This document shows positions 25,886 to 35,678 of a stretch of 64,000 bases of DNA, one piece after another. The notes below the pieces were generated by a model, which was not told where the DNA came from, searched no databases, and saw only the letters and a program-made list of their open reading frames with translations. Position numbers and translations under genes: made by a program. Origin of the DNA: Streptomyces sp. NBC_00525. Its GTDB lineage: Bacteria > Actinomycetota > Actinomycetes > Streptomycetales > Streptomycetaceae. Location: NCBI RefSeq assembly GCF_036346595.1, contig NZ_CP107834.1:3658001-3722000 (forward strand). Direction: 5' to 3'. Each line of letters begins with the position of its first letter. Position 1 is the first letter of the stretch.

Positions 25886-26176
25886 GCATGGTTGAGCGGG
25901 GTAGAGTGTGGGAAGTCCCCTTCGCTGCGTGTGCCGCCCGCATATGAGAATGCGCCGCCGCACGACTAGATGCAGCCAAAGTGCGTGAACCTCTTGTGCC
26001 TTAAGTCACCTTTGCCTGGCCCGACTTGCCCCGCAATTTCGGCAATTCCTCATATTCGGGCGTTCGGTGCTGCGCAGAATTGTCGTCCGATTGACCTGTT
26101 GCAGAGGGCAGTTGGGCAGATACATTCAGCCGCGGTCGGCGCGTTCCGGCGCACACACGTAATAGGGGAGTTAGGC
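25886..26176 (+). other. Long leader region of the cold-shock gene
   Basis: This gap of about 290 bp after the terminator holds no supportable gene. It is less GC-rich than its surroundings and ends in GGGGAG just before the cold-shock start, consistent with the long structured 5' untranslated leaders typical of csp genes. No specific promoter or thermosensor element is claimed. Confidence 0.4.
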
Positions 26177-26383
26177 ATGGCTCAGGGCACCGTCAAGTGG
26201 TTCAACGCGGAGAAGGGGTACGGCTTCATCGCGGTCGACGGTGGTGCGGATGTATTCGTCCACTACAGCGCGATCCAGATGGACGGCTACCGCACCCTCG
26301 AAGAAGGTCAGCGGGTCGAGTTCGAGATCTCGCAGGGCCAGAAGGGGCCGCAGGCGGACATGGTCAAGCTCGCCGTCGGCTGA
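26177..26383 (+). CDS. Cold-shock-domain RNA chaperone (CspA family)
   Basis: A 68-residue single cold-shock domain: [19 protein letters not shown] contains RNP1 (KGYGFI) and DVFVHYSAI is RNP2. It binds single-stranded RNA/DNA and melts RNA structure. The start at 26177 follows GGGGAG at 26165-26170; longer in-frame extensions are leader sequence. In S. coelicolor a csp gene (scoF type) is next to groEL2 as here. A 15-bp terminator follows at 26422. Confidence 0.92.
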   Translation: MAQGTVKWFNAEKGYGFIAVDGGADVFVHYSAIQMDGYRTLEEGQRVEFEISQGQKGPQADMVKLAVG

Positions 26384-26421
26384 GCCCGGCACGACACGTC
26401 GGCCACGACGCACGCACCTGT

Positions 26422-26454
26422 GAAGGGTCCGTACCGCGACGGTACGGACCCTTC
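26422..26454. terminator. Terminator after the cold-shock gene
   Basis: GAAGGGTCCGTACC and GGTACGGACCCTTC form a 14-bp perfect stem with a 5-base apex, 38 bp after the stop codon. Confidence 0.8.
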
Positions 26455-26525
26455 GCGCGTGCCCGCGCGTGCCCGCGCGCGTGAGGGGTGGAGTGGGCGA
26501 GCTGTCCACACTCCGGCCGGAGGCG

Positions 26526-26552
26526 CTTGCACTCTCGGGGGTCGAGTGCTAA
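26526..26552. promoter_or_regulatory. CIRCE element 1 (HrcA operator) of groEL2
   Basis: Arms CTTGCACTC and GAGTGCTAA with a 9-base spacer match the CIRCE consensus TTAGCACTC-N9-GAGTGCTAA, with mismatches only in the left arm. Confidence 0.88.
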
Positions 26553-26561
26553 TCATTGGGC

Positions 26562-26588
26562 TTAGCACTCTCCAGGTGAGAGTGACAG
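26562..26588. promoter_or_regulatory. CIRCE element 2 of groEL2
   Basis: TTAGCACTC-N9-GAGTGACAG: a perfect left arm and a right arm matching at its first five bases. The two elements lie nine bases apart, a double operator 127 bp before the groEL2 start. Confidence 0.8.
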
Positions 26589-26609
26589 AATTTTGGACCG
26601 GGCCGGTGA

Positions 26610-28337
<1,728 letters not shown>

Positions 28338-28368
28338 TCCTGCCGGATCGGGATTCCAGCAGTACCAA

Positions 28369-28408
28369 GACACCGGCCCCCGGGGACTCGTCCCCGGGGG
28401 CCGGTGTC
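28369..28408. terminator. Terminator after groEL2
   Basis: An 18-bp perfect GC-rich stem (28369-28386 with 28391-28408) closes a CTCG tetraloop, 32 bp beyond the stop codon. It may also end the minus-strand TetR transcript coming the other way. Confidence 0.85.
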
Positions 28409-28474
28409 GTCGTGTGTACGCGTACGGCGTCGTGCGTACGCGTACGGGTTGCGGCTACGGCTACGCGTACGGGC

Positions 28475-29185
28475 TCAGCCCGCGTCGAGGCCGTCCACGA
28501 GCCGGGTGAGGAACCGGTCGAACATGGCCTCCGGGGTGACCGGCCGCCCCGCCGTCGCCAGCGCCTCCGCCAGTTCCGGATGGCGGCCGTCCGCCGCCAC
28601 CTCGGCCAGGTACAGCGCCTCGGCCGCCGCCCGCCCCGGCTCCCCGGCCGCCCGCGCCTGGCCGATCTCGTAGGACGCGTGGGCCGCCACGAACGAGGTG
28701 AGCTGGGCGAAGACCTCCAGCCGGGCCGCCCCGTCCAGTCCGCTGGGCCGCAGGGCGGCGAGCGCGTGTTCCAGGAAGTCCAGCGTGCGGGGCCCCAGGG
28801 AGCGGCGGGCCTGCACGGCGGCCGGCAGCCATGGATGGCGCAGCATATGGGCGCGCTGGAGGCGGCCGATGTTCTTGAGGTCGGCCCGCCAGTCGCCGGT
28901 GAGCGGGCCGGTCGTGGGCAGCTCACCGGAGACGTGGTCGATCATCAGGTCGAGCAGCGTCTCCTTGTCGGGGGCGTAGCTGTAGAGCGACATGACGCCG
29001 GCGCCCACCTCGGCGGCGACCCGCCGCATGGTGACCGCGTCGATGCCCTCGGAGTCCGCGAGGGCGATCGCGGCCGCGGTGATCGCCTCGCGGCTGAACG
29101 CGGGCCGCCGTCCGCGCCGGGGGCGGTCGTGCCCCAGCCAGAGCGTTCTCGGGTCCAGGCCGCCGGGCCCTTCGGTGCCGGTCAC
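28475..29185 (-). CDS. TetR/AcrR-family repressor, TetR_C_1-like
   Basis: A 236-residue regulator. The DNA-binding domain (about 25-85) has AFSREAITAAAIALADSEG, VTMRRVAAEVGAGVMSLY and the recognition tail YSYAPDKETLLDLMIDHV. The C-terminal ligand domain is helical and resembles the class II TetR_C group. The GTG at 29185 is preceded by GGGGGAGAGAGG, a good ribosome site. It is divergent from the CocE-type hydrolase, with a 23-bp palindrome between them, so it most likely represses itself and the hydrolase in response to a small molecule. Confidence 0.85.
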   Translation of the reverse strand: MTGTEGPGGLDPRTLWLGHDRPRRGRRPAFSREAITAAAIALADSEGIDAVTMRRVAAEVGAGVMSLYSYAPDKETLLDLMIDHVSGELPTTGPLTGDWRADLKNIGRLQRAHMLRHPWLPAAVQARRSLGPRTLDFLEHALAALRPSGLDGAARLEVFAQLTSFVAAHASYEIGQARAAGEPGRAAAEALYLAEVAADGRHPELAEALATAGRPVTPEAMFDRFLTRLVDGLDAG

Positions 29186-29255
29186 GGTCTCCGCCTCTCT
29201 CCCCCTCGGATCGCCTCCGCAGTCCATCCAAGCATCCAGTACGCTCGGCATCAGT

Positions 29256-29278
29256 ATTCTCGTACACAGTACGAGAAT
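29256..29278. promoter_or_regulatory. Palindromic TetR operator between the TetR and CocE genes
   Basis: ATTCTCGTAC-ACA-GTACGAGAAT: ten-base perfect arms with a 3-base centre, located midway between divergent start codons. A typical TetR-family operator. Confidence 0.8.
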
Positions 29279-29299
29279 GAGGTGCCGATGGAGGCGAAG

Positions 29300-31054
29300 A
29301 TGACCCGACCGACGCATGACGCCCGATCCCACACCGCGTGGACTCCGCCGGCCGGGAAGCCGCCGCTCGCCTCCCGGCTGATGCGCGCCACCTGGCGCGG
29401 CCTGCCCGCCGCGCGGTACGCGGTGGGCGTCGAGCGCGGGCTGACGGTCCCGGCGGCGGACGGCAGCCCGCTCGTCACCGACCACTACTTCCCGCGCGCC
29501 GGGGGCGACTTCCCGACGCTGCTGGTGCGGTCGCCGTACGGACGCGGAGTGCCGTGGTCCCCGCAGTACGGGATGCTCTTCGCCGAGCAGGGCTTCCACG
29601 TCGTGCTCCAGAGCTGCCGGGGCACCGGGGGCTCGGGCGGCGACTTCCACCTCTGGCGCAACGAGGCACCGGACGGCCGGGCGGCCGTGGCCTGGCTCCG
29701 CGAACAGCCGTGGTTCGACGGCCGGCTGGGCACGGTCGGCCCGAGCTACCTCGGCTACACGCAGGAGGCGCTGGCCCTCGAACCGCCCCCGGAACTGCGG
29801 GCGATGGTGGTGCAGGTGGGCCTGTACGACCCGTACGCCCTCTTCCATACGGACGGCATCCTGAACCTGGAGACGGCCCTCGCGGTGGGCGCCGGGATGA
29901 CGTACCAGCACCGCGGCCTCGGCCCGTTCGTCCGGGCGACGCTGCGGCTGCAGCGGGCGATGCGCGGGATCGCCGCGGCGAGGCCGCTGCGGGGGGCGTA
30001 CGCGGGGGCGCTGGGCGAGGTGCCGTGGCTGGAGGAGGTCATGGCCCACCCGGACGGGGACGACGCGTACTGGGCGGGCGCGTCCGTGGGGGCCGGAGCG
30101 CCCGGAGCGCCCGGAGCGCCCGGAGCGCCCGGAGCGCCCGGAGCGCCCGGAGCGCCCGAGGTGTCCGGGGCGCCCGGCCCGGCCGCCGTGCCCACCGCCC
30201 TGATCACCGGATGGCACGACGTCCTCGGGCGCCAGAGCTTCGAGCAGTACGAACGGCTGCGCCGCGCCGGCGCCGAGGTGTCCCTGCTCGTCGGCCCCTG
30301 GACCCACACCTCCGCGCTCCAGGCCGGCTGGTCCGAGGTGTTCGCCGAGTCCCTGGCCTGGCTGCGCGCCCATCTGTGCGACGACCCGTCCGGGCTGCGC
30401 CCGACGCCGGTGCGCGTGCACGCGGGGGGCGAGGGCGGCACCGTACGCGACCTCGAAGCGTGGCCCCCGGCCGCGCGCACGGCCTCCTGGTACCCGACGC
30501 GGGACGGCCACCTCACCCGCGAGGCGCCCACGGACGCCGCCCCCGTGGCCTCCCTGCGCCACGACCCGGCGGACCCGACGCCTTCACTCGGCGGCCCGGT
30601 GCTCTCCCGTACCGCCGGGGCGCGCGACAACAGGTCCCTGGAGGCGCGCGAGGACGTGCTGACCTTCACCGGACCCGCCCTGACGGACCCGCTCACCGTC
30701 CTCGGCCCGGTCTCCGCCCGCGTCAGCGCCGCCACGGACACGGGATATGGCGACATCTTCGTACGCCTGTGCGACGTGGACCCCGAGGGCCGCTCCACCA
30801 ACGTCTGCGACGGCGTGGCCCGGCTCCGTACCACCGGCTCCGACCCCGCCCGCCTCACCGTCCCTCTGGGCCACACGGCCCACGTCTTCGCCCCCGGCCA
30901 CCGCATCCGCTGGCAGATCGCTCCGGGCGCCCACCCCCGCTACGCCCCGAACCCCGGCACGGACATGCCGCGCACGGAGGCGACGGAGTTCGTCCCGATC
31001 CGCGTCACGGTGCACGCGGACTCGGAACTGAACCTGCCGGTGGCGGGGGAGTGA
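29300..31054 (+). CDS. CocE/NonD-family alpha/beta hydrolase (Xaa-Pro dipeptidyl-peptidase-like)
   Basis: A 584-residue serine hydrolase. The nucleophile is in GTVGPSYLGYTQEAL, the acid in TALITGWHDVLGRQ and the His in LVGPWTHTSA. The C-terminal jelly-roll (about 440-584) includes DPLTVLGPVSARVSA and RWQIAPGAHPRYAPN. Family members hydrolyse esters, amides or N-terminal dipeptides. An unusual GAP-type run of seven Gly-Ala-Pro units (about residues 266-286) is encoded by a perfect 9-bp tandem repeat and sits in the cap region. ATG 29300 has GGAGG five bases before it; ATG 29288 is the alternative. The divergent TetR gene probably controls it. Confidence 0.83.
   Translation: MTRPTHDARSHTAWTPPAGKPPLASRLMRATWRGLPAARYAVGVERGLTVPAADGSPLVTDHYFPRAGGDFPTLLVRSPYGRGVPWSPQYGMLFAEQGFHVVLQSCRGTGGSGGDFHLWRNEAPDGRAAVAWLREQPWFDGRLGTVGPSYLGYTQEALALEPPPELRAMVVQVGLYDPYALFHTDGILNLETALAVGAGMTYQHRGLGPFVRATLRLQRAMRGIAAARPLRGAYAGALGEVPWLEEVMAHPDGDDAYWAGASVGAGAPGAPGAPGAPGAPGAPGAPEVSGAPGPAAVPTALITGWHDVLGRQSFEQYERLRRAGAEVSLLVGPWTHTSALQAGWSEVFAESLAWLRAHLCDDPSGLRPTPVRVHAGGEGGTVRDLEAWPPAARTASWYPTRDGHLTREAPTDAAPVASLRHDPADPTPSLGGPVLSRTAGARDNRSLEAREDVLTFTGPALTDPLTVLGPVSARVSAATDTGYGDIFVRLCDVDPEGRSTNVCDGVARLRTTGSDPARLTVPLGHTAHVFAPGHRIRWQIAPGAHPRYAPNPGTDMPRTEATEFVPIRVTVHADSELNLPVAGE
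30095..30157 (+). repeat. Seven perfect 9-bp tandem repeats inside the CocE-like gene
   Basis: GGAGCGCCC is repeated seven times without a mismatch. It is in frame and encodes Gly-Ala-Pro units, so copy-number changes would alter a linker length without breaking the frame. Confidence 0.95.
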
Positions 31055-31093
31055 GCGGTACCGGCAGGGGCCGGGGGTCGTAGGGTCGGGGGG

Positions 31094-31124
31094 CCGTACG
31101 GGTTCGGCAACCGGGCCCGTACGG
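31094..31124 (+). terminator. Possible stem-loop after the CocE-like gene
   Basis: CCGTACGGG and CCCGTACGG form a 9-bp stem around a 13-base loop, 40 bp past the stop codon. Each arm is itself nearly palindromic, so this could instead be a binding site. Confidence 0.4.
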
Positions 31125-31168
31125 AGGGGAATCCGTCGTTCGTACGACCCATGGGAGAGGCTTCCGGT

Positions 31169-31807
31169 ATGGCTGTCATCCACCGCACCACCCTGGCTCC
31201 GACCAAGCTCGAACTGCTTGCCGACTGGCTGCCGACCCGCGCCTGGTACGTGGGTTCCCCGCGTCCGGAGCTCGTCCGGTCCGGCGGGTTCCGGCTGGAC
31301 GATCCGCAGGGTGAGGTGGGCATGGAGTTCATGGTGGTCACCGACACCTCGGGCGACGGGCCGACCGCGTACTTCGTGCCGCTCACCTATCGGGGCGCCG
31401 CGCTCGACGAGGCGCGCGACGCGCTCGTCGGGACGACCGAGCACGGGGTGCTGGGGAAGCGGTGGGTGTACGACGGGTTCCACGACCCGGTCCTGACCGC
31501 GCAGCTCCTCGCCCTGCTCGACGGCCGTGCCGAAGCGCAGGCCCAGAGCGTCAGCGACACCCCGGACCCGAGCATCGAACACGCCTCGGAGGCGGGGCCG
31601 TTCGACACCGTAACCGCCCAGGCCGCCGATGGCCCGGACGGTACGGACCTCACCCTCACGGGTGGTGCCGTTCTCCACATCAACCGCGTCCTGCGCCCCG
31701 GCGCCCTGTCTCTCCCGGAGGGCGCGACGGGTCACGTCTCCGGCCCGTGGCGTACGCCGGACGACGAGGAGGTCCGGGGGATCTTCGCGGTGCTGCGTAC
31801 GGCGTGA
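31169..31807 (+). CDS. Maltokinase N-terminal cap-like domain protein
   Basis: A 212-residue cytoplasmic protein resembling the N-terminal cap domain found on mycobacterial maltokinases but lacking the kinase: AVIHRTTLAPTKLELLADWL, then PTAYFVPLTYRGAALD and TEHGVLGKRWVYDGFHDPV. Such stand-alone cap proteins are common in Streptomyces and have no proven role; a regulatory or scaffold role is inferred only from the cap. The start at 31169 follows GAGAGG with seven bases of spacing. It converges on the VOC gene. Confidence 0.7.
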   Translation: MAVIHRTTLAPTKLELLADWLPTRAWYVGSPRPELVRSGGFRLDDPQGEVGMEFMVVTDTSGDGPTAYFVPLTYRGAALDEARDALVGTTEHGVLGKRWVYDGFHDPVLTAQLLALLDGRAEAQAQSVSDTPDPSIEHASEAGPFDTVTAQAADGPDGTDLTLTGGAVLHINRVLRPGALSLPEGATGHVSGPWRTPDDEEVRGIFAVLRTA

Positions 31808-31819
31808 GTGCCGTGTGTC

Positions 31820-32236
31820 TCAGCCGGTGACGTACTGGTCGCGATACTCCTCCGTGGGGGCGATCGGGGTGATGACGTCGATCAGGACCCCGTTGGGGTC
31901 GGCCACGATGAAGTGCCGCTGGCCGAAGTCCTCGCTGCGCAGTTCGAGGACGGGGTGCAGTCCTTCGCCGGTGACGAGGCGGTCCCACTCCGCGTCCACG
32001 TCCTCCACCTCGAAGTTGAGCAGCAGGCCCTGCGCGGGGACGCGGTGGTCGGCGGGGACGGTGGGGTGGGTGTGGTCGAGGAGGGCGAGTTCGTAGCCGG
32101 GGGCTTCCGGGCGGCGCAGGCTGACGTACCAGTCGGCCTCGAAGGTCGTCTCGAACCCCAGGAGGCGGGTGTAGAAGGCGTGGGACTCTCGCAGCTTCGC
32201 TGTGCCGATCACGGGATAGAAACCGGTCAGCTTCAT
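31820..32236 (-). CDS. VOC-family (glyoxalase/bleomycin-resistance fold) protein
   Basis: A 138-residue protein with two beta-alpha-beta-beta-beta modules: [20 protein letters not shown] and [18 protein letters not shown], ending in [20 protein letters not shown] with the Glu/His-type metal positions partly kept. Members bind, sequester or isomerise small compounds. A TetR gene lies divergent with two palindromes between, so expression is likely induced by its ligand. Start ATG 32236 chosen over 32254 because it fits the family and leaves the operator free. Confidence 0.82.
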   Translation of the reverse strand: MKLTGFYPVIGTAKLRESHAFYTRLLGFETTFEADWYVSLRRPEAPGYELALLDHTHPTVPADHRVPAQGLLLNFEVEDVDAEWDRLVTGEGLHPVLELRSEDFGQRHFIVADPNGVLIDVITPIAPTEEYRDQYVTG

Positions 32237-32249
32237 GTCTGAACCCTTT

Positions 32250-32268
32250 CGCATACCGTCAGTATGCG
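32250..32268. promoter_or_regulatory. TetR operator 1 (VOC/TetR intergenic)
   Basis: CGCATAC-CGTCA-GTATGCG: seven-base perfect arms, 5-base spacer, core CATAC-N5-GTATG. Confidence 0.8.
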
Positions 32269-32280
32269 AAGAAGCTATTC

Positions 32281-32297
32281 ACATACCTTCGGTATGT
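32281..32297. promoter_or_regulatory. TetR operator 2 (VOC/TetR intergenic)
   Basis: ACATAC-CTTCG-GTATGT shares the CATAC-N5-GTATG core with operator 1. Their centres are 30 bp apart, about three helical turns, so two dimers could bind on one face. Confidence 0.8.
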
Positions 32298-32311
32298 CAA
32301 TGAGGAGTGCG

Positions 32312-32941
32312 ATGCGACAGGACGGCATCCGGGCGCAGCAGCGGGAGCTGACCAGGCAGACGTTGCTGCGGGAGGGCCGGCGCCTGTTCTCGGCCGGTGG
32401 CTACGGCGCGGTGGGCCTGGCGGAGATCGTCGGGGCGGCCGGGGTGACGAAGGGCGCGCTGTATCACCACTTCACCGGCAAGGCGGAGCTGTTCCGTGCC
32501 GTCCTGGAGGAGATGCAGCAGGAAGTGGGGCGCCGGGTGGCCGCCGCCGCCGATGCCCACGACGATCCCTGGGACCAGTTGGTCGCCGGCTGCCAGGAGT
32601 TCCTCACGGTGACGACCGATCCGGACATCCAGCGCGTCATGCTGGTCGACGGGCCCGCCGTGCTGGGGTGGAGCGAGTGGCGGGCGATGGACGAGGCCGC
32701 CTCCGCCCGCCACCTCGCCGACGCGCTGACCTCCCTCGTCGAGGCGGGGATCATCGCCCCGCAGCCGGTCGCGCCCCTGGTCCACCTGCTGTCCGGCGCG
32801 ATGAACGAGGCCGCCCTGTGGCTCGCCTCCTCCGCGTCCGGGCCCGAGGACCTGCCCCACACGCAAGCGGCACTGACGCGACTGCTGCAGGCGCTGCGCG
32901 CGGGCACGACGCCGGGGCGCGGAGGAGAGCGTGACAGCTAG
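32312..32941 (+). CDS. TetR-family repressor of the VOC gene
   Basis: A 209-residue regulator. The N-terminal HTH (about 10-60) shows RQTLLREGRRLFSAGGYGAV and IVGAAGVTKGALYHHFTGKAELF, the classic TetR recognition helix. The C-terminal domain is of the TetR_C type with a Leu-rich helix. ATG 32312 is selected because earlier in-frame ATGs (32294, 32300) lie within operator 2 or next to it; AGGAG precedes it by four bases. Transcription would be autoregulated through the paired palindromes. The next gene overlaps its end by eleven bases. Confidence 0.83.
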   Translation: MRQDGIRAQQRELTRQTLLREGRRLFSAGGYGAVGLAEIVGAAGVTKGALYHHFTGKAELFRAVLEEMQQEVGRRVAAAADAHDDPWDQLVAGCQEFLTVTTDPDIQRVMLVDGPAVLGWSEWRAMDEAASARHLADALTSLVEAGIIAPQPVAPLVHLLSGAMNEAALWLASSASGPEDLPHTQAALTRLLQALRAGTTPGRGGERDS

Positions 32942-33641
32942 ACCGGCGGTCGGTGGGCCGTACTGGGTCTGGACCGTACGCGCGGTTGCTCTGGTGGTCC
33001 TCTGCCTGGGGTGCCTGAGCGCCATGTCCGCGGTGTGTCCGCGGGGCGTGGGGATGGACGAGTTGCGGGAGGACGTGCGGGGCGGGCGGGTGGACGTCGT
33101 GCATGTGGTCTACGTGTCCCCGGCGGAGGTCCAGGCGCGGTGGTCCGTGGGGCTGTTGGGGGACAAGGCGGTCACGTACCGCTTCGAGGAGCTGGGGGGT
33201 GGGGTCGAGGAGGAGTTCATCGCTCTGGCCCGGACGGAACTCGGCCCGGCGGGCGAGGGCGTCGCCTTCGACGACGTGGACCCGCTGGCCGGCCTCGGCG
33301 GCCTCTCCGTCCTGGCGCCCGTGCTGTACTGGCGGTTCATCGAGCCCGGCCTGCTCCAGTGGGCGGTGCTCGCGGCGTTCCTGGGCGTGCTGGTGGACGC
33401 CTGCTTCCGAGGCTCGCTGCGGAGTGTGAACGCCGGGTACTGGCTGGTGGCGTGCGTGCTCACGGGGTCGGGTGCGCAGGCGTACCTCTGGTCGGAACCC
33501 GCCTCCCCACGGCACCCGGGCAACCCGGCGGCCGCTACCCGAATCTCGGGACTCGGCGTGGCCGCGAGAACCCTGCTCTGGTCCGGAGCGACGCTGCTCG
33601 GCGGGTGGGCGGTGCTGCGGGGGCTGCCGTGGGGGCGTTGA
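32931..33641 (+). CDS. Integral membrane protein of unknown function
   Basis: A 236-residue protein that begins at a GTG eleven bases inside the TetR gene, so it is translationally coupled. Segments: an N-terminal hydrophobic helix (VRAVALVVLCLGCLSAMSA), a soluble region of about 80 residues with DVVHVVYVSPAEVQARWSVG and ELGPAGEGVAFDDVD, then three or four helices around LLQWAVLAAFLGVLVDACF, YWLVACVLTGSGAQAYLW and LLWSGATLLGGWAVLRGL. I do not recognise the family. Overlap with a repressor gene suggests a linked membrane partner, but no function can be given. Confidence 0.6.
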   Translation: MTARPAVGGPYWVWTVRAVALVVLCLGCLSAMSAVCPRGVGMDELREDVRGGRVDVVHVVYVSPAEVQARWSVGLLGDKAVTYRFEELGGGVEEEFIALARTELGPAGEGVAFDDVDPLAGLGGLSVLAPVLYWRFIEPGLLQWAVLAAFLGVLVDACFRGSLRSVNAGYWLVACVLTGSGAQAYLWSEPASPRHPGNPAAATRISGLGVAARTLLWSGATLLGGWAVLRGLPWGR

Positions 33642-33745
33642 GGTGCGCCGCAGGCCGGATGGCGCGGGGAGGTTGGCCGGATGCGGGCTGTCGGGGGACG
33701 TTCTGAGGTGAGTGGGCGTCAGGATGGGTACGATCCGACTGTGTT

Positions 33746-34165
33746 GTGTCAGGGGTGACTGTGGAGCAGGCAGGCATGCTGGGGTACGGGGCGCTTGGCG
33801 GCCTGTTCATCTCCGGGTTAACGATGTTTCGCTACTTGCAGGGCGAGAAGATCTGGCCCTGGCATGCACCGGGCGGCGTGACGTTCAAGATCTGGCTCGC
33901 CATCGAGATCCTGCGCACGGGTCTGGGGGCGGGGGTGGCCTGGGTGTTGGCCATTTCCGGACCCCTCAGCGCCTTCGGCGCGGTCCTGGCGGGGGCCGGG
34001 GCTCCTGCCATTATCGACAAGTGGGGTCGCGCGGCGCCCAAGGAGGTCACCTTGGCGCCCGTCTATGACATCCCGCCGCAGCAGAGTGTCGGAGTTCAGC
34101 CCGCTCAACCCGGCGCAGCACAAGGGGCGCCGTCGAATGTGGCAAGTGGAGGTGGCAATGTCTAA
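33746..34165 (+). CDS. Small membrane protein with TTA codon, first gene of an unknown two-gene module
   Basis: A 139-residue protein with two or three hydrophobic stretches: GMLGYGALGGLFISGLTMF, then FKIWLAIEILRTGLGAGVAW and VLAISGPLSAFGAVLAGAG, followed by a polar Pro/Gln/Gly tail. It resembles holin-like small membrane proteins in topology only. Leu 25 or so is a TTA codon at 33818-33820, so synthesis needs the bldA tRNA and is tied to development. A GTG at 33755 or 33761 may be the real start. It overlaps the next gene by eight bases. Family not recognised. Confidence 0.55.
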   Translation: MSGVTVEQAGMLGYGALGGLFISGLTMFRYLQGEKIWPWHAPGGVTFKIWLAIEILRTGLGAGVAWVLAISGPLSAFGAVLAGAGAPAIIDKWGRAAPKEVTLAPVYDIPPQQSVGVQPAQPGAAQGAPSNVASGGGNV

Positions 34166-34742
34166 GTCGACGCTCGATTCGATTTGGTCCGCTTTTACTC
34201 ACAGCGGGCCGAGCTATCGCGTGGCGCCTCACGCTCAGTCGTCGCTGGACGGATCAACCCTCGTGAGCGCGTTGACCCGCAGCGGGCCGAGCTACGTGGT
34301 CGGGATGACGCGCAAGCTGTCGCCGGCGGAGGCGGACGTCATCCTGACCGAGGAAATCGGGCCACTGGTCATGTCCATCCGCCCCACCCTCGCGAAGGTC
34401 AAGACGGAGGTCATGCAACTCGACCGGAACAGGCCCGAGGCGAGCTGCGAGCATCTGGCGGAGATCCAGCGGCTCCTTGGGCACATGATCGAGTCGATCG
34501 AACTCGACTACATCGAGATGACGAACCGGTTCCGGCGCTCCCTCCATCCGTTCTCCCTCGTGGAGCACTACCGGATCTGGCATCAGCGACGTCAGATGCT
34601 GGGGATCTCCCGTGCGGCGCGCGGCGTACGGGAGACGGCTGCGGAAGCCGTGCTGGAGCTGCGACGCATGGGCATCGGTTCACCGACGGTCGGCACGTTC
34701 TTCGACCGCCTGAACGTGGCCACAAACCTGATGGCGGTCTAG
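34158..34742 (+). CDS. Unknown soluble protein with duplicated SGPSY motif, second gene of the module
   Basis: A 194-residue protein preceded by GGAGG at 34148-34152. Its N-terminus carries two copies of one motif: SAFTHSGPSYRV (about residues 8-19) and SALTRSGPSYVV (about 36-47). The rest is helical and charged, with an acidic metal-like patch in EASCEHLAEIQRLLGHMIE and RNRPEA, and a C-terminal region HPFSLVEHYRIWHQRRQML. No signal peptide or membrane segment. It overlaps the membrane-protein gene, so the two products probably act together at the membrane. I do not recognise the family and offer no function. Confidence 0.5.
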   Translation: MSKSTLDSIWSAFTHSGPSYRVAPHAQSSLDGSTLVSALTRSGPSYVVGMTRKLSPAEADVILTEEIGPLVMSIRPTLAKVKTEVMQLDRNRPEASCEHLAEIQRLLGHMIESIELDYIEMTNRFRRSLHPFSLVEHYRIWHQRRQMLGISRAARGVRETAAEAVLELRRMGIGSPTVGTFFDRLNVATNLMAV

Positions 34743-34757
34743 GTCCAGGGCCTGCCC

Positions 34758-35660
34758 GTGATGCACGATGACCAAGTCGAGTTGACCGTCGAGGTCGTCG
34801 CGGCCCTCGTGGGGGCGCAGTTTCCGCAGTGGGCGGGGGAGCCGGTTCGGGCGTTGGCGTCGACCGGGACGGTGAATGCGATCTTTCGCATCGGGGACGG
34901 TCTCTCCGCGCGGTTCCCGTTGCGGCGCGTCGGGGCCGACGAGGCGCTGGTCGTGCTGGAGCGGGAGGCGCGGGCGAGCGCGGAGTTGGCGGGGGTGTCG
35001 CCGGTCCCCGTTCCGGAGCCCGTCGCGCTGGGGCGGCCCGGCGCGGGGTATCCCATGCCGTGGTCGGTGCAGACGTGGGTGCCGGGGAGGGTCGCCCTGG
35101 AGGAGGACCCCAGCGGGTCGGACGCCTTCGCCGAGGATCTCGCGGGCTTCGTCGCCGCCCTGCGCACGGCCGATACGCGCGGGCGGGTCTTCGACGGTGA
35201 CAACCGGGGCGGTGTCCTCACCGATCATGACGCGTGGATGGCGCGGTGCTTCGAGGAGAGCGAGGGCCTGCTCGACGTGCCCCGGCTCCGCCAGATCTGG
35301 TCCGGGCTGCGGGAGTTGCCGCGTACGGCGCCCGACGTGATGAGCCACGGAGACCTGATCCCCGGCAACGTGCTGGTCGCGGGAGGCCGACTCGGCGGCG
35401 TACTCGACACCGGGGGCTTCGGCGCGGCCGATCCCGCGCTGGACCTCGTCGGCGCCTGGCACCTGTTGCGGGCGGGCCCGCGGCAGGCGTTCCGGCGCGC
35501 ACTGGGCTGCGACGAGCTGGAGTGGGAACGTGGCAAGGCGTGGGCGTTCGAGCAGGCGATGGGCCTGGTCTGGTACTACGCGGAGAGCAACCCACCGATG
35601 AGCGAACTGGGCCGCCGAACGCTGACCCGCATCCTGAACGCAACGACGCCCCGGCCGTAG
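34758..35660 (+). CDS. Aminoglycoside phosphotransferase (APH)-family kinase
   Basis: A 300-residue APH-fold kinase of PF01636 type. N-lobe: STGTVNAIFRIGDGLSARFP with the ATP-site Gly loop. Catalytic loop DVMSHGDLIPGNVLVAG has the Asp, and the metal-binding loop is GGVLDTGGFGAADPALDL, where the usual DxxD pattern is altered to DTGG. It phosphorylates an unknown small hydroxylated compound. The start is GTG 34758 or ATG 34761. It follows the SGPSY module by 15 bp and may be co-transcribed with it. The altered metal loop might affect activity. Confidence 0.8.
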   Translation: MMHDDQVELTVEVVAALVGAQFPQWAGEPVRALASTGTVNAIFRIGDGLSARFPLRRVGADEALVVLEREARASAELAGVSPVPVPEPVALGRPGAGYPMPWSVQTWVPGRVALEEDPSGSDAFAEDLAGFVAALRTADTRGRVFDGDNRGGVLTDHDAWMARCFEESEGLLDVPRLRQIWSGLRELPRTAPDVMSHGDLIPGNVLVAGGRLGGVLDTGGFGAADPALDLVGAWHLLRAGPRQAFRRALGCDELEWERGKAWAFEQAMGLVWYYAESNPPMSELGRRTLTRILNATTPRP

Positions 35661-35678
35661 GCTGCGCCCCCCGTACAC

